Origin: Paenibacillus sp. 32352
GTDB lineage: Bacteria > Bacillota > Bacilli > Paenibacillales > NBRC-103111
Assembly: GCF_002042965.1 (NCBI RefSeq)
Contig: NZ_MZNT01000016.1
Span: 124,001-188,000 of the forward strand
DNA: 64,000 bases
Direction of reading: 5' to 3'
Positions within the stretch are counted from its first letter, which is position 1; the number at the start of each line of letters is the position of its first letter. Positions 1 through 8,867 of the stretch are shown here, piece by piece. The position numbers and the translations under genes were made by a program. A model generated the notes under the pieces. It saw only the letters and a program-made list of their open reading frames with translations. It was not told the origin of the DNA and did not search any database.

Positions 1-63
1 GCGGTGATTTCCAGATAACAAAGGCGGACGCTATCGCTCCTCCAGGAGGCACCCCACCTTCAC
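1..63. repeat. Partial copy of dispersed palindromic element (copy A)
   Basis: The first 60 or so bases match the right half of the elements at 196-323 and 18161-18281: a shared AACAAAGGCGG(A/G)CGCTA block, then a CTCCT(C/G)CAGG block, then an ACC(C/T)CACC end. The left half lies outside the window. It is probably non-coding. Confidence 0.6.
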
Positions 64-91
64 CTTTTGCATTTTTCTCTACTCAACAATT

Positions 92-425
92 CTCTAGGCT
101 TTGCTTTCGCAAAGCTTGGAGAGCAGCTAATGAAGTTGGCTTTGCTAAGCAAAGCGAGGATGTTGAGGGAGCTGTAGCGCTTAAAATAATGCTGCTATAC
201 TCCGGTGCGGTATGCCCCTCCAGCCGCTGTTGAAACCCGTGAAACATGATTATATTAAGCGGTATTTTCACGAGTTTCAAAGGCGGACGTAAACTCCTCC
301 GAGGCATACCGCACCTCCGTATATAGCATATTCCCCGCAAAACTAGACTCTTTAACAATCCAAGGCTTTGCACAGCAAAGCCCAGAGCAGAAGCTTACGA
401 AGCAGGCTTTGCTACGCAAAGTCCT
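92..425. repeat. Large inverted-repeat element with terminal mini-hairpins (copy B)
   Basis: The core at 196-323 has perfect 13-bp arms (204-216 and 303-315) extended by TATAC/GTATA. Each side carries two mini-hairpins of the form GCTTTGC-N3/4-GCAAAGC, at 98-115, 139-155, 364-382 and 405-421, with 41-nt spacing between the members of each pair. The outer parts are inverted copies of each other, so the whole 330-bp block can fold on itself. It ends directly on the AGGAGG ribosome binding site of the permease gene, so it probably lies in the transcribed leader between an upstream operon gene outside the window and the permease. Apart from the first 60 bases (copy A) it fills the gene-free stretch before the permease. 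The same core family recurs at 1-63 and 18161-18281. Confidence 0.7.
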
Positions 426-439
426 TAGGAGGTACACTC

Positions 440-1312
440 ATGAAACATACTACTTTAGGAGACTCCGTCTTCCGATATACGAACGGCGCCTTGCTGGCGC
501 TGCTCGCATTCCTGACCTGCTTTCCGTTCTACTACGTTGTCGTAGTGTCTTTTACGGATCCCGGCGAATATTTGCAGAAAAAGTGGGTGCTGTTTCCCGA
601 TCATTGGAGCATAGCTTCCTACGAATATTTGCTGTCCACCAAAGCGTTTCTTCGATCGGTCGGCAACAGCACCTTTCTGGCCATCGTTGGAACGATCTGC
701 AGTTTAACGGTGACATCGACGATGGCGTACGCCCTTTCCCGCAAACGGATGCGCGGACGCAAAGCGATTCTTTTCATGGTGCTCTTGACGATGCTGTTCA
801 GTCCGGGACTCATCCCCCACTACATGCTGGTCCGGCAAATGGGCTTGATCGGAAGCGTGTGGTCGCTGATTATTCCGGCGCTCACCAGCGGCTGGAACGT
901 GATCCTGATGAAGGGCTTCTTCGACAGCATCCCCGCCGAGCTGGACGAGTCTGCCGCCATTGATGGAAGCAACGATATCCGAACCTGGGTCACTATTGTC
1001 CTTCCGCTATCGCTTCCGGCCATCGCCGCATTCGCTCTGTTCGATGCTGTCGGCTATTGGAACCAGTTCTTTTCAGCTCTGCTGTATTTGAACGATTCCT
1101 CCCAGTGGCCTATTCAGGTGCTGCTGCAAAATATGCTGCTTAACGCCTCCAACACGGATTTGCAGGCCTATGATGTCTCCATGCAGCCGCCTCCGTCGGA
1201 GATGCTGAAGATGGCTGCAGTTGTAGTAGCTACCGTACCGATATTACTGGTATACCCTTTTTTGCAAAAGCATTTTGCCAAAGGCGCTATGGTAGGCTCC
1301 ATCAAAGCATAG
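440..1312 (+). CDS. Sugar ABC transporter permease (LplC/YtcP type)
   Basis: This is a 290-residue inner-membrane subunit of a binding-protein-dependent carbohydrate importer (CUT1 class). About six hydrophobic segments are visible, starting with ALLALLAFLTCFPFYYVVVV. The cytoplasmic EAA loop is clear: ELDESAAIDGSNDIRTW, followed by the usual VLPLSLPAIA. The C-terminus (KHFAKGAMVGSIKA) is typical of LplC/YtcP proteins. The ATG at 440 is chosen because AGGAGG at 427-432 lies just upstream; an upstream in-frame start at 368 lies inside the repeat element. Partner permease and solute-binding genes are expected to the left of the window. The sulfatase follows after 23 nt, so the two are probably co-transcribed. 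Confidence 0.9.
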   Translation: MKHTTLGDSVFRYTNGALLALLAFLTCFPFYYVVVVSFTDPGEYLQKKWVLFPDHWSIASYEYLLSTKAFLRSVGNSTFLAIVGTICSLTVTSTMAYALSRKRMRGRKAILFMVLLTMLFSPGLIPHYMLVRQMGLIGSVWSLIIPALTSGWNVILMKGFFDSIPAELDESAAIDGSNDIRTWVTIVLPLSLPAIAAFALFDAVGYWNQFFSALLYLNDSSQWPIQVLLQNMLLNASNTDLQAYDVSMQPPPSEMLKMAAVVVATVPILLVYPFLQKHFAKGAMVGSIKA

Positions 1313-1335
1313 GATAAACAGAGAGGATGATGGTC

Positions 1336-2871
1336 ATGGTACAAACCAAACCGAATATTATTTTTTTCATGACGGACCAGCAGCGCTGGGACTGTATCGG
1401 CCGGTACAACGAGCATATTCAAACCCCGACCCTCGATAAGCTTGCCGATCAAGGAATCGTCTACAACCAGGCGGTGTGCCAAGCGCCCATGTGCGTGCCC
1501 AGCCGAACCTCCATGATGTTTGGCTACTATCCGTCGCAGCTTGGCGTGCTGACCAATTACGGCGGCCTGCACGACGAAGATAAGCTGCCGAGCGATCCGC
1601 TGCCGGAGCTGATGCGCAAAGCGGGATATCAGACGGCCGGCTTCGGGAAGACGCATTGGAACCACGGTGAGAAGAATCCCGTTCCTCCGACGAGAGGCTT
1701 CGAGGTGCGCGCGGTAGGACTTGCCCGCAATAGCGGGCATTATGAAGACGGGGCGGTCATGATGGGCGATGCCGAGCCGGAGGGCTTGGCCGCTTACCAT
1801 GAGGAGACCCGGAATTACGGCGGCGGGGAAGAGAACGCGAACGGGTATATCGGCTGTACAAGCCGGATTCCGATGCACTGGCACCGGGACGGATGGGTAG
1901 CCGAGGAGTGCATGAAGTTTTTGCAAAACGGTTTGGACGAATCTAGACCGCTGTTTTTGTACCTGTCCTTCCTGAAGCCGCATGCCGGGTTCAACGTGCC
2001 CGAAGCTTTCGAGTCTATGTACCGCCTCGAGGACATACCCGATCTGCCGCAGCCTCCTTGGGAGCAGGAGCAGGGGACTCATTTGGCCGCTAACGATGAG
2101 GGGAGCGCTCAGACCCGCAGCAATTATCTCGATAAGAGACAGGTCTGGGAGCGGATGACGCCGGAGGAGAGAAGACGAACGACGCTGCGTTATTGGGCTA
2201 ACTGTACCTGGCTGGATCATTATTTCGGGCGGGCGCTGGACCTGCTGGAGCAGCAGGGAAGACTGGAAAACGCGTTGATTGTGTTCGTATCCGATCACGG
2301 AGAAATGCTGGGCGAGCGCCGCTTCCGGTTCAGCAAGTACTGCTTGTACGACAGCAGCGTGCGGGTCCCGATGATTTTATCCGGCTCTTATATTGCCAAG
2401 GAAAAACGGGGAACGGAAGACGACCGCCCGGCCGAGCTTATCGATCTTGTGCCTACATTGTCGAGAGTGGCGGGCCTTCCGCGAAATCCTCTCCTCCCCG
2501 GTCTGGATTTGCTCGGAGAGCAGCAGCGCCTGGGGACATTCTGCGAATACCATTCCAAAGGCACATCCGGAGAGCATATGCCCCCTTCCTTGATGTGGCG
2601 CAAGCAGGATTGGAAGCTGATCCTGTACTTGCCCGGAGCGCTTCACGACGCCTTCTCCCGGGTGGACCAGGTCCAAGGTGAGCTGTATCATTTGGCGCAG
2701 GATCCTCATGAATGGCATAACCTATATGGGATGCCAGAGTATGCAGCCGTTCGGGAGAAAATGACAGCCGAGCTGCTCATGCATCTGGCCTGCGCGTGGA
2801 CCAGGGGCCCGTCCTTTTACGATAAACAGGGCTTGAAGGCATTGGATTTGTCATTTGACAAATGGTTGTAG
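1336..2871 (+). CDS. Sulfatase (type I, formylglycine-dependent)
   Basis: This 511-residue protein belongs to the alkaline-phosphatase/sulfatase superfamily and should remove sulfate esters, most likely from a sugar. Near the N-terminus is the metal-binding FFMTDQQRW stretch. The signature MCVPSRTSMMFG places Cys53 in C-x-P-S-R, the site converted to formylglycine. Toward the C-terminus VSDHGEMLGE supplies further metal ligands. No signal peptide is visible, so it probably acts in the cytoplasm on imported substrate. ATG codons at 1327, 1330 and 1336 are all in frame; 1336 has the best spacing from the GAGAGG at 1321-1326. It follows the permease closely, which suggests a sulfated oligosaccharide as the imported substrate. 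A phosphonate or phosphodiester hydrolase is the main alternative. Confidence 0.88.
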   Translation: MVQTKPNIIFFMTDQQRWDCIGRYNEHIQTPTLDKLADQGIVYNQAVCQAPMCVPSRTSMMFGYYPSQLGVLTNYGGLHDEDKLPSDPLPELMRKAGYQTAGFGKTHWNHGEKNPVPPTRGFEVRAVGLARNSGHYEDGAVMMGDAEPEGLAAYHEETRNYGGGEENANGYIGCTSRIPMHWHRDGWVAEECMKFLQNGLDESRPLFLYLSFLKPHAGFNVPEAFESMYRLEDIPDLPQPPWEQEQGTHLAANDEGSAQTRSNYLDKRQVWERMTPEERRRTTLRYWANCTWLDHYFGRALDLLEQQGRLENALIVFVSDHGEMLGERRFRFSKYCLYDSSVRVPMILSGSYIAKEKRGTEDDRPAELIDLVPTLSRVAGLPRNPLLPGLDLLGEQQRLGTFCEYHSKGTSGEHMPPSLMWRKQDWKLILYLPGALHDAFSRVDQVQGELYHLAQDPHEWHNLYGMPEYAAVREKMTAELLMHLACAWTRGPSFYDKQGLKALDLSFDKWL

Positions 2872-2899
2872 TTGATGTAAATTGTTCAATAATTCAAAA

Positions 2900-3215
2900 T
2901 TGACCGACAATGATGAGAAGAGTAAGTAAAACGGTTTTTTCACCAGAGAGCCCCGGCAGCTGAAAAGGGGTAAAGAGCCTTTTACCGAAACAAGCCTCTG
3001 AGTCTCATACCGATCCTTGCGCAGGAACTGCGTGCAAGCGGGAGGCTATGACAGGTGCTCCTGTTACAGAGCTAGGGTATCGCGATCGCTGCTTATGATA
3101 AAGCTTCGCCGTACCTGATAAGGTCGGCATGGCGACATGCCGATGAACTGGGGTGGCAACGCGAAATCGGACTCTCGCCCCCAAGATGAATCTTGGGGGT
3201 GGGAGTTTTTTTGTT
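2900..3215 (+). promoter_or_regulatory. T-box leader with probable Gln (CAA) specifier
   Basis: The gap before glnS holds a T-box riboswitch. Stem I has the GATGAGAAGAGTAAGTA start and an AGAGAGCC...GCTGAAAAGG apical part. The T-box sequence GGGGTGGCAACGCG is at 3150-3163. A strong terminator follows at about 3171-3212 (CGCCCCCAAG/CTTGGGGGTG arms, then seven T). In the usual GAA-N-codon context the specifier loop reads GAAACAAGCC, which puts CAA (Gln) at 2991-2993. Uncharged tRNA-Gln should favour antitermination and expression of the downstream gene. ACA (Thr) would be a shifted reading, but the downstream gene argues for Gln. Confidence 0.85.
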
Positions 3216-3261
3216 GTTCTGAGGTCCATAAGTGAAAAAAAGTTGGGAGGTCATCTGTACG

Positions 3262-4956
3262 ATGGGAAATGGGAGCGTATCAAGCATGGAGAGTAGGCCG
3301 CTAAACCCGATGGAGGAAATGGTCGCACAGGATCTGGCGATGCAAGGGCCGAATGAGCAAAAGGTCTGCACCCGGTTTCCGCCGGAGCCGAACGGGTACC
3401 TGCATATCGGCAGCGCCTACGCCATTAACATTAATTATTCGATAGCCAAAACCTTCGGAGGCAGATTTCACCTGCGAATGGACGATACAAATCCATTGAA
3501 AGAGGACATGGAGTACGTTCAGGCGATCATCGAGGATATGAAGTGGCTTCAATTCGATCCCGGGCCATTCATTTATTACGGCTCGGATTATTCCGACCGG
3601 CTTTATGATTACGCCGTGCAGCTTATAAGGAAGGGACTTGCCTATGTGTGCGACCTAAGCGCGGATGAAGTCCATGACTATCGCGGCACCTTGACCGAGC
3701 CGGGCAAGGAAAGTCCTTACAGAAACCGGACCGTGGAGGATAATCTCGATTTGTTTCACAGAATGAAGCAGGGGGAATTTCCGACAGGGGCGCGGGTTCT
3801 TAGGGCCAAGATCGACATGGCTTCGCCGAACATGAACATGCGGGATCCGGTCCTGTATCGGATTATTCATGCGCATCATTACCGGACGGGGGATCAGTGG
3901 TGCATCTACCCGATGTATGATTTTGCCCATCCTTTGCAGGACGCGATCGAAGGCATTACCCACTCGTTATGCTCAATGGAGTTCAAGGACCACCGGCCTC
4001 TGTACGAATGGGTTCTGAATGCGTTAGATATCCATCCCGCTCCAAAACAAAGAGAGTTTGGAAGGCTGAATATCCAAGGCACGGTTACGAGTAAGCGGTA
4101 CTTGAGAGAATTGGTGGTGGGAGGCTTCCTGGAAGGCTGGGATGATCCGAGACTGCCGACGATCAAAGGCCTGAGACGAAGAGGCTATACGCCGGAAAGT
4201 ATTCACCGTTTTCTGGATGAAATCGGGGTATCCAAGTCGTGGAGCACGGTCGATATATCGCTGCTGGATCATTTTGTACGCGATCATTTGAAAACGACGG
4301 TACCTTGCGTGATGGCGGTTCTCAGGCCGCTGAAGGTCGTCATCACCAACTATCCGGAGGGTCAGGTGGAGTGGCTGCCGATCCCGAACAACCCGGAGAA
4401 TGAGGAGCTCGGGGAGAGGAGGGTTCCTTTTTCAAGGGTGCTCTATATCGAACAGGACGATTTCATGGAGCATCCTGTCAAGGGCTTTCATAAGCTGTCC
4501 CCAGGCCAGGAGGTCAGACTTAAGGGCGCTTATTATTTACGATGTGAAACGTTTAGAAAGGACCCGGTCACAGGGGAGATTACCGAGCTGCACTGCACCT
4601 ACGATCCGCAGACCAAAAGCGGTACCGGCTTCACCGGCAGAAAGGTCAAAGGAACGATTCATTGGGTATCGGAGGAGCATGCGGTGAATGCCAGCGTCAG
4701 GCTGTATGACAAGCTGCTGCTTGATGAGGGGGCGTTGCAGGACGAGGAGGCCGGCTGGGGGGACAAAATCAACCCGGACTCCATGATCGAGCTGACAGAT
4801 TGCTTCGTCGAGCCTTTCTTATCCCAAGCGCCGCCGGAGAGCAGGTATCAATTTATGCGGCACGGCTATTTTTGCGTAGATTCCAAACATTCCTCGTCGA
4901 AGCGGCTGATGTTCCATAGGACGGTTTCTTTGAAGGACGGCTGGAAAAGGACATAA
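3262..4956 (+). CDS. glnS: Glutaminyl-tRNA synthetase
   Basis: This 564-residue class I synthetase charges tRNA-Gln with glutamine. RFPPEPNGYLHIGSA is the GlnRS/GluRS nucleotide-binding block, with HIGS at residues 48-51 where GlnRS normally has HIGH, and a Tyr where GlnRS has HAK-S. RMDDTNPLKED follows. The second signature is TVTSKRYLREL (KMSKS loop, residues 274-281). A GlnRS-type anticodon-binding C-terminal domain follows (VEWLPIPNNPEN..., then FVEPFL near the end). The start at 3262 has GGGAGG at 3245-3250; a GTG at 3232 is an alternative. It is preceded by a T-box with a probable Gln specifier. Many Firmicutes make Gln-tRNA by transamidation and lack this enzyme, so acquisition by transfer is plausible. 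Confidence 0.9.
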   Translation: MGNGSVSSMESRPLNPMEEMVAQDLAMQGPNEQKVCTRFPPEPNGYLHIGSAYAININYSIAKTFGGRFHLRMDDTNPLKEDMEYVQAIIEDMKWLQFDPGPFIYYGSDYSDRLYDYAVQLIRKGLAYVCDLSADEVHDYRGTLTEPGKESPYRNRTVEDNLDLFHRMKQGEFPTGARVLRAKIDMASPNMNMRDPVLYRIIHAHHYRTGDQWCIYPMYDFAHPLQDAIEGITHSLCSMEFKDHRPLYEWVLNALDIHPAPKQREFGRLNIQGTVTSKRYLRELVVGGFLEGWDDPRLPTIKGLRRRGYTPESIHRFLDEIGVSKSWSTVDISLLDHFVRDHLKTTVPCVMAVLRPLKVVITNYPEGQVEWLPIPNNPENEELGERRVPFSRVLYIEQDDFMEHPVKGFHKLSPGQEVRLKGAYYLRCETFRKDPVTGEITELHCTYDPQTKSGTGFTGRKVKGTIHWVSEEHAVNASVRLYDKLLLDEGALQDEEAGWGDKINPDSMIELTDCFVEPFLSQAPPESRYQFMRHGYFCVDSKHSSSKRLMFHRTVSLKDGWKRT

Positions 4957-4998
4957 GGCGGAAGGCGGATTATTTTGCGGCAAATAGGCAGTTGGAGC

Positions 4999-5029
4999 AG
5001 CGGGTCGTGTTTGAACGGCCCGCTTTTTT
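4999..5029 (+). terminator. Terminator after glnS
   Basis: AGCGGG pairs with CCCGCT around a short loop and is followed by six T. Confidence 0.85.
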
Positions 5030-5161
5030 GTGCTGCATAGCAAGAGAGACGGGGCATTTACCAGCATTCGAGAAAAGCGCAGATATCGTTATTTATTGGA
5101 AATGTATTAATAGGTAGGATATTTATAGCAATATGTCGAATACAACTTAGGTAACCATAGG

Positions 5162-5962
5162 ATGGCTGAGCCGTCCAATACAGCAAATAGGAGAATTATT
5201 TTGCAAAAGCTAGCGTCATTTTTATTGGATATCGTCGGTTTGTTCTTCCAAGGACTGATATTTATAGCGGCTATAGGATGCTCTTATGGTCTGTTGATCG
5301 ATTGGACCATGCATAAGCGGTTAATGAATTCGTTTCATGCCAGCAGCGATATTATGAGCTATTGCATTCAGCAGCTGGCGGAGGACGGACCCTTGGCCGC
5401 GGCCATTGTCACAGGATTGACGATCGCAGGACTGATCGGGTGCTACTTGCTTGGCATCATCATTTCGTATTTCGGCAAATGGCTGCTGGAGCGCGGTCCC
5501 CTCGATCGCAACCGTGCCATCTGCTTCAAGGAAAATACGGAAGTGTTGGAAGGGGTAAAATTAAAGCTGTACGCGGAATTTCATGTTACGCTGCGCGAAA
5601 TACGGGTCAAAATGGGATGGGCCCCGTTCTACCGCTGGGCCTCGCATCTGGCGTCCATCCGGGGCTGGAAGACGCCGCTGCTTCTGTACAAGCTGCGCTG
5701 CAGCACGTACCGCTCTTTGACGGGGATTTTTGCCGTCGCGTTCTGCTTCGTTATGGTCCTGCAGCTGCTGAATGTCGTGCTATCCTACTCTTATGCCATT
5801 AATTTGCATTGGACGATGTTCGTGCTGCTCTGCATCGCTTTCTTGGCGGCGGCTTACGTCTCCAAGCGCTTCTACGAGGAGGATTACCTTCGTACGGGGA
5901 ACGAGTCCGTCATGATCTTGAACTCCTATTTCGCCTCCTCATCCGAGGGAAAGGAGGAGTAA
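5162..5962 (+). CDS. Four-helix membrane protein of unknown function
   Basis: This is a 266-residue protein I do not recognise. Four hydrophobic stretches are visible: FLLDIVGLFFQGLIFIAAIG (residues about 21-40), AAAIVTGLTIAGLIGCYLLG, a third around IFAVAFCFVMVLQLLNVVLS, and MFVLLCIAFLAAAYVS. Between helices 2 and 3 lies a basic cytoplasmic-looking stretch with LRCSTYRS. It ends with a short charged tail (SSEGKEE). The ribosome binding site is weak (TAGG before ATG 5162). It stands alone, between the glnS terminator and a strong terminator of its own. Confidence 0.75.
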   Translation: MAEPSNTANRRIILQKLASFLLDIVGLFFQGLIFIAAIGCSYGLLIDWTMHKRLMNSFHASSDIMSYCIQQLAEDGPLAAAIVTGLTIAGLIGCYLLGIIISYFGKWLLERGPLDRNRAICFKENTEVLEGVKLKLYAEFHVTLREIRVKMGWAPFYRWASHLASIRGWKTPLLLYKLRCSTYRSLTGIFAVAFCFVMVLQLLNVVLSYSYAINLHWTMFVLLCIAFLAAAYVSKRFYEEDYLRTGNESVMILNSYFASSSEGKEE

Positions 5963-5980
5963 TTCCTTTTACTCCTCACA

Positions 5981-6017
5981 ACAAAAGGACACATCCATAA
6001 AGGATGTGTCCTTTTGT
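5981..6017. terminator. Strong symmetric terminator hairpin
   Basis: A perfect 16-bp stem (ACAAAAGGACACATCC with its complement) encloses a 5-nt loop. A and T tracts at its base fit a rho-independent terminator. Confidence 0.85.
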
Positions 6018-6187
6018 ACTCCCCGCCTCTCACCAAATAGCGGTGAATAGCGCAGAAAAGCTCATCCTACCTTAAGCAGCGCAAGGCTGCATACATATTC
6101 TTGTAGGCAAAACAGGGGAAGCGGATGTATGATAGTAGCAGACATTTGCACAATCCTAATGCTTTTTTGGTTGAGTGGGAGGCTATC

Positions 6188-7054
6188 ATGGATCAAGACA
6201 AATTGCAGCTTCAGCTCATGCGAAGCTATCTGGACAATACCCAGATTACGCTGCAAATGGCGCATTACACGAAGGTAGGCACGAACTGGCGGGTCTCCAA
6301 CATGATGACGGACGTCAACCGCCTGTATTATATCCGGGAAGGCGGCGGCTGGATTCATATCCGCGGCAAGGATTATTATCCCGAGCCCGGCCAGCTGTTC
6401 CTGCTGCCTGCAGGCATGCGGCTGTCTTACGCTCCGGAGAACGATAATCCGCTAGGCAAATATTGGTGCCATTTCTCGGCGACGGTGGGGGACGTGAACC
6501 TGTTTCAAATGCTCGACCTGCCTCATTGGATCACCGTAAAGGACGAGCCGCTGCTCGAAAAGCAATTTCAGCAGCTGCTGGAGCTGCATACGGATAGCTC
6601 CGTTACGGCGCCCTTGCGCATAAAATCCATCTTGTTCGAGATTATATCCGAATACATCGAACAATCGGAGACGCAGCTGCACTTGGCGGCCACCTCCAGC
6701 ACGTCCAAGATCAATATCGTCCTGTCCTATATCGAACGTCATCTTGCCGAGCCGATTACTGTCGAGGAATTGGCGAAGCTGGTCCATTTTCACCCGAACT
6801 ATTTCATGCACTATTTCAAATCGATGATGGGGCTCTCTCCCATTGTGTATATCAACAAGAAGCGCCTGGAGAAGGCGCGCCGAATGCTGGCTACGACCGA
6901 TCTGTCGATATCTGCGGTAGCGGACAAGATTGGAATGGAACTGTATTATTTTTCCAGAATATTCAAAAAACAGTCCGGCCTTTCCCCATCGGAATACCGC
7001 AAAGCATCCGGCAAGGCTATTTTCCCGGAAGAAGAGGTGCTGGAGCAGCCTTGA
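6188..7054 (+). CDS. AraC-family transcriptional regulator
   Basis: This 288-residue regulator has an N-terminal cupin-like sugar-sensing domain (LYYIREGGGWIHIRG..., PGQLFLLPAGMRLSYAPE). Its C-terminal AraC double helix-turn-helix spans about residues 180-280, with VEELAKLVHFHPNYFMHYFK and the second-helix signature IGMELYYFSRIFKKQSGLSP. The ATG at 6188 is preceded by TGGGAGG with 5-nt spacing; an ATG at 6125 with AGGGGAAGCGG upstream would add 21 residues. Its neighbours suggest a role in carbohydrate regulation, but no target is visible in the sequence. Confidence 0.88.
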   Translation: MDQDKLQLQLMRSYLDNTQITLQMAHYTKVGTNWRVSNMMTDVNRLYYIREGGGWIHIRGKDYYPEPGQLFLLPAGMRLSYAPENDNPLGKYWCHFSATVGDVNLFQMLDLPHWITVKDEPLLEKQFQQLLELHTDSSVTAPLRIKSILFEIISEYIEQSETQLHLAATSSTSKINIVLSYIERHLAEPITVEELAKLVHFHPNYFMHYFKSMMGLSPIVYINKKRLEKARRMLATTDLSISAVADKIGMELYYFSRIFKKQSGLSPSEYRKASGKAIFPEEEVLEQP

Positions 7055-7315
7055 ATGACGGGAGAGGCGCTTCCTTTTGAAGGCGTCACCGGCTACTAAC
7101 AGCTGGAGCTGGCGGACCCCGACGGGTGAGGGTTGGCAGGTTTATCATAAACGTTCGACTATACAGCAGGCTAACAGGAAGCACCGCGCCGCCACCCGAA
7201 GTAAAGTCTCTTCACCAACCGGAAAAAACAGGTGTAATCCTGTTTCGCATCGGGTAAATTAGAAGTGAGCTTATCTTTATATCGAATGGAACTGAATGTG
7301 AAGGAGGACCTGACG

Positions 7316-7558
7316 ATGGATGAAAAAGAATGGGAAGAGCAGCTCGCGCGCAAGCTGACGGAAGGAGAAATGGACACGGAGGATACCGAGGAAGCGGCCC
7401 GCAAGCGGCTGCCGATCAAGACGGAAATCCGTATACAGGCTCAGATCGATCCTGTCGTACGGGAAACCAAGCTGTACCGGCAGATGGCTCGAGAGGTCGA
7501 CGACCGGTATGACCGTTGGGTTAAGGAAGAACCGTCGGACCCTGATAGCAAAAAATAA
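7316..7558 (+). CDS. Small charged conserved-looking protein
   Basis: An 80-residue acidic and basic protein (MDEKEWEEQLARKLTEGE at the start) with no cysteines, no membrane segment and likely helical character. AAGGAGG at 7301-7307 sets the ATG at 7316 firmly; a GTG at 7265 has no such site. It is followed by a good terminator, so it is probably its own unit or the end of the AraC unit. I do not recognise a family. Confidence 0.65.
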   Translation: MDEKEWEEQLARKLTEGEMDTEDTEEAARKRLPIKTEIRIQAQIDPVVRETKLYRQMAREVDDRYDRWVKEEPSDPDSKK

Positions 7559-7565
7559 CGGATAC

Positions 7566-7605
7566 AAGCTGGCATCGCTTTGGACGGTGCCGGCTTATTT
7601 TTTTT
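7566..7605 (+). terminator. Terminator after the small charged protein
   Basis: A 9-bp stem (AAGCTGGCA/TGCCGGCTT) is followed by an A and nine or more T. Confidence 0.85.
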
Positions 7606-7710
7606 CTGTATTTTTGAGAGGACTTGGTCGGTTCCGACATGCGCAAAAAGCCCTGGTTCCGGTGCGAGCTGCACGGTATCGGGGCTTTAGTACATGAATT
7701 ATTCAGCACA

Positions 7711-8568
7711 TTAATCAAAGGAACGCTTGTAGCGATACGGGGTCAGCCCCACATGCTTTTTGAACAGCTGGCAAAAATATGGGAAATTGCTCAGCCCGAT
7801 CGACTGGCCGACCTCCTGAACGGTCAAATCGCTTGTTTTCAACAGCCAGCACGCCTGCCGGATCCGCCTTGCGGTCAAGTATTCCGTAATGCTGGTCCCC
7901 GCTGTTTGGCGAAATACGGCCGAGATGTGATTCGGCGATAGATGAACGGCTTTGGCCAGGCTTTCCAAATGGAACTCCTCCATATAGTGCTCCTCGATCC
8001 ACTCCATGACCTGCTCGGCGCTGGTCGATTTGCTTCGAACGGGTCTCGCTGCCTCTTCAGGATTCCAATGCCCTTTCAGTTCATGCAGCAGAGCGACAAG
8101 AAACAGCATTTCCTCTTCCAGAAGATCCTCAGGCTGTGCTTTCTCTATTCGTGTACGGTATACATTCAACAGTGCAACCATCCGCTCTTGAGGCAAACCG
8201 GAGAACACCTGGTAAGCGATAGGGTCCTTCCACAGCCAACGAAAGAACGATTGCAGCGATGCAAACGGTGCTAGATAACGGTCAAGCTCAGAGGGCTCGA
8301 ATACGAACAAAGAACGGATGTAAGGGGCCTCTTCGCTGATCTTCATTTGAATACGATGCAGCTGAAACGGACGGAAGTACACCAGACTCCCTGGCCCGAG
8401 CTTCACGATTTGCTGATTTACGATGACACTGCCGTGTCCTTCATGAACGTATAAAAGCTCCATCCCTTGATGGGCGTGGAAAATTTCAACAAATTCGTGG
8501 GTACGGTCTCTGGCGAAGGAGAGCTTAACCGGGTGTCGGTTCAAGTTCATATAGTTCATTATTTTCAT
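7711..8568 (-). CDS. AraC-family transcriptional regulator
   Basis: A 285-residue regulator, transcribed away from the GH2 gene. The N-terminal cupin domain shows HQGMELLYVHEGHGSVIVNQ and GPGSLVYFRPFQLHRI. The C-terminal AraC domain has LESLAKAVHLSPNHISAVFR and the second helix-turn-helix IGLSNFPYFCQLFKKHVGLTP. The ATG at 8568 is preceded on the minus strand by GAGGTGAT at suitable spacing; the GTG at 8580 overlaps that site. Because it is divergent from the GH2 and GH88 genes it is a good candidate for their regulator. That link is inference from position. Confidence 0.88.
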   Translation of the reverse strand: MKIMNYMNLNRHPVKLSFARDRTHEFVEIFHAHQGMELLYVHEGHGSVIVNQQIVKLGPGSLVYFRPFQLHRIQMKISEEAPYIRSLFVFEPSELDRYLAPFASLQSFFRWLWKDPIAYQVFSGLPQERMVALLNVYRTRIEKAQPEDLLEEEMLFLVALLHELKGHWNPEEAARPVRSKSTSAEQVMEWIEEHYMEEFHLESLAKAVHLSPNHISAVFRQTAGTSITEYLTARRIRQACWLLKTSDLTVQEVGQSIGLSNFPYFCQLFKKHVGLTPYRYKRSFD

Positions 8569-8867
8569 CGGTAGTATCACCTCAGTCGGTTAACCGTAAT
8601 ATAACAACATTTTATCATAAACACACCAAACAATGGACGAGCATTTTTTGATAAGCTTGTTTATAGTATTTGGATTCACTGGAGAATCGTCTAGGAAAGG
8701 GTCGGTGACCGGCCATGAATGGCCGACTCTGCTTCACGGCTTGGCCAGTACAAGCACTTGGCGGCAGCCGATGGTCAGAAGCCGAGGCGTGGCGGGATAC
8801 GACGGCAGACATTCTCCAATCACTCGCTAAAAATGAAACCACTATAACCAACGGAGTGTGAATAGAT
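8569..8867. other. Divergent intergenic region
   Basis: About 300 bp separate the AraC gene from the GH2 gene and must hold both promoters and probably operators. I see no convincing promoter pair, hairpin or small gene. Confidence 0.4.

Noticed and set aside
98-421. Mini-hairpins as a CRISPR array
   Set aside because: Only four short, imperfect units with no unique equal-length spacers and no cas genes.
83-437. Overlapping short minus-strand ORFs at the left end
   Set aside because: They lie within the large inverted repeat and have no coding signs.
1168-2298. Long minus-strand ORF opposite the sulfatase gene
   Set aside because: It is a shadow of a gene with clear sulfatase motifs; no ribosome binding site and no protein-like pattern.
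7055-7315. Possible riboswitch or small RNA between the AraC gene and the small protein gene
   Set aside because: Some short pairing is possible, but no known riboswitch motif could be recognised.
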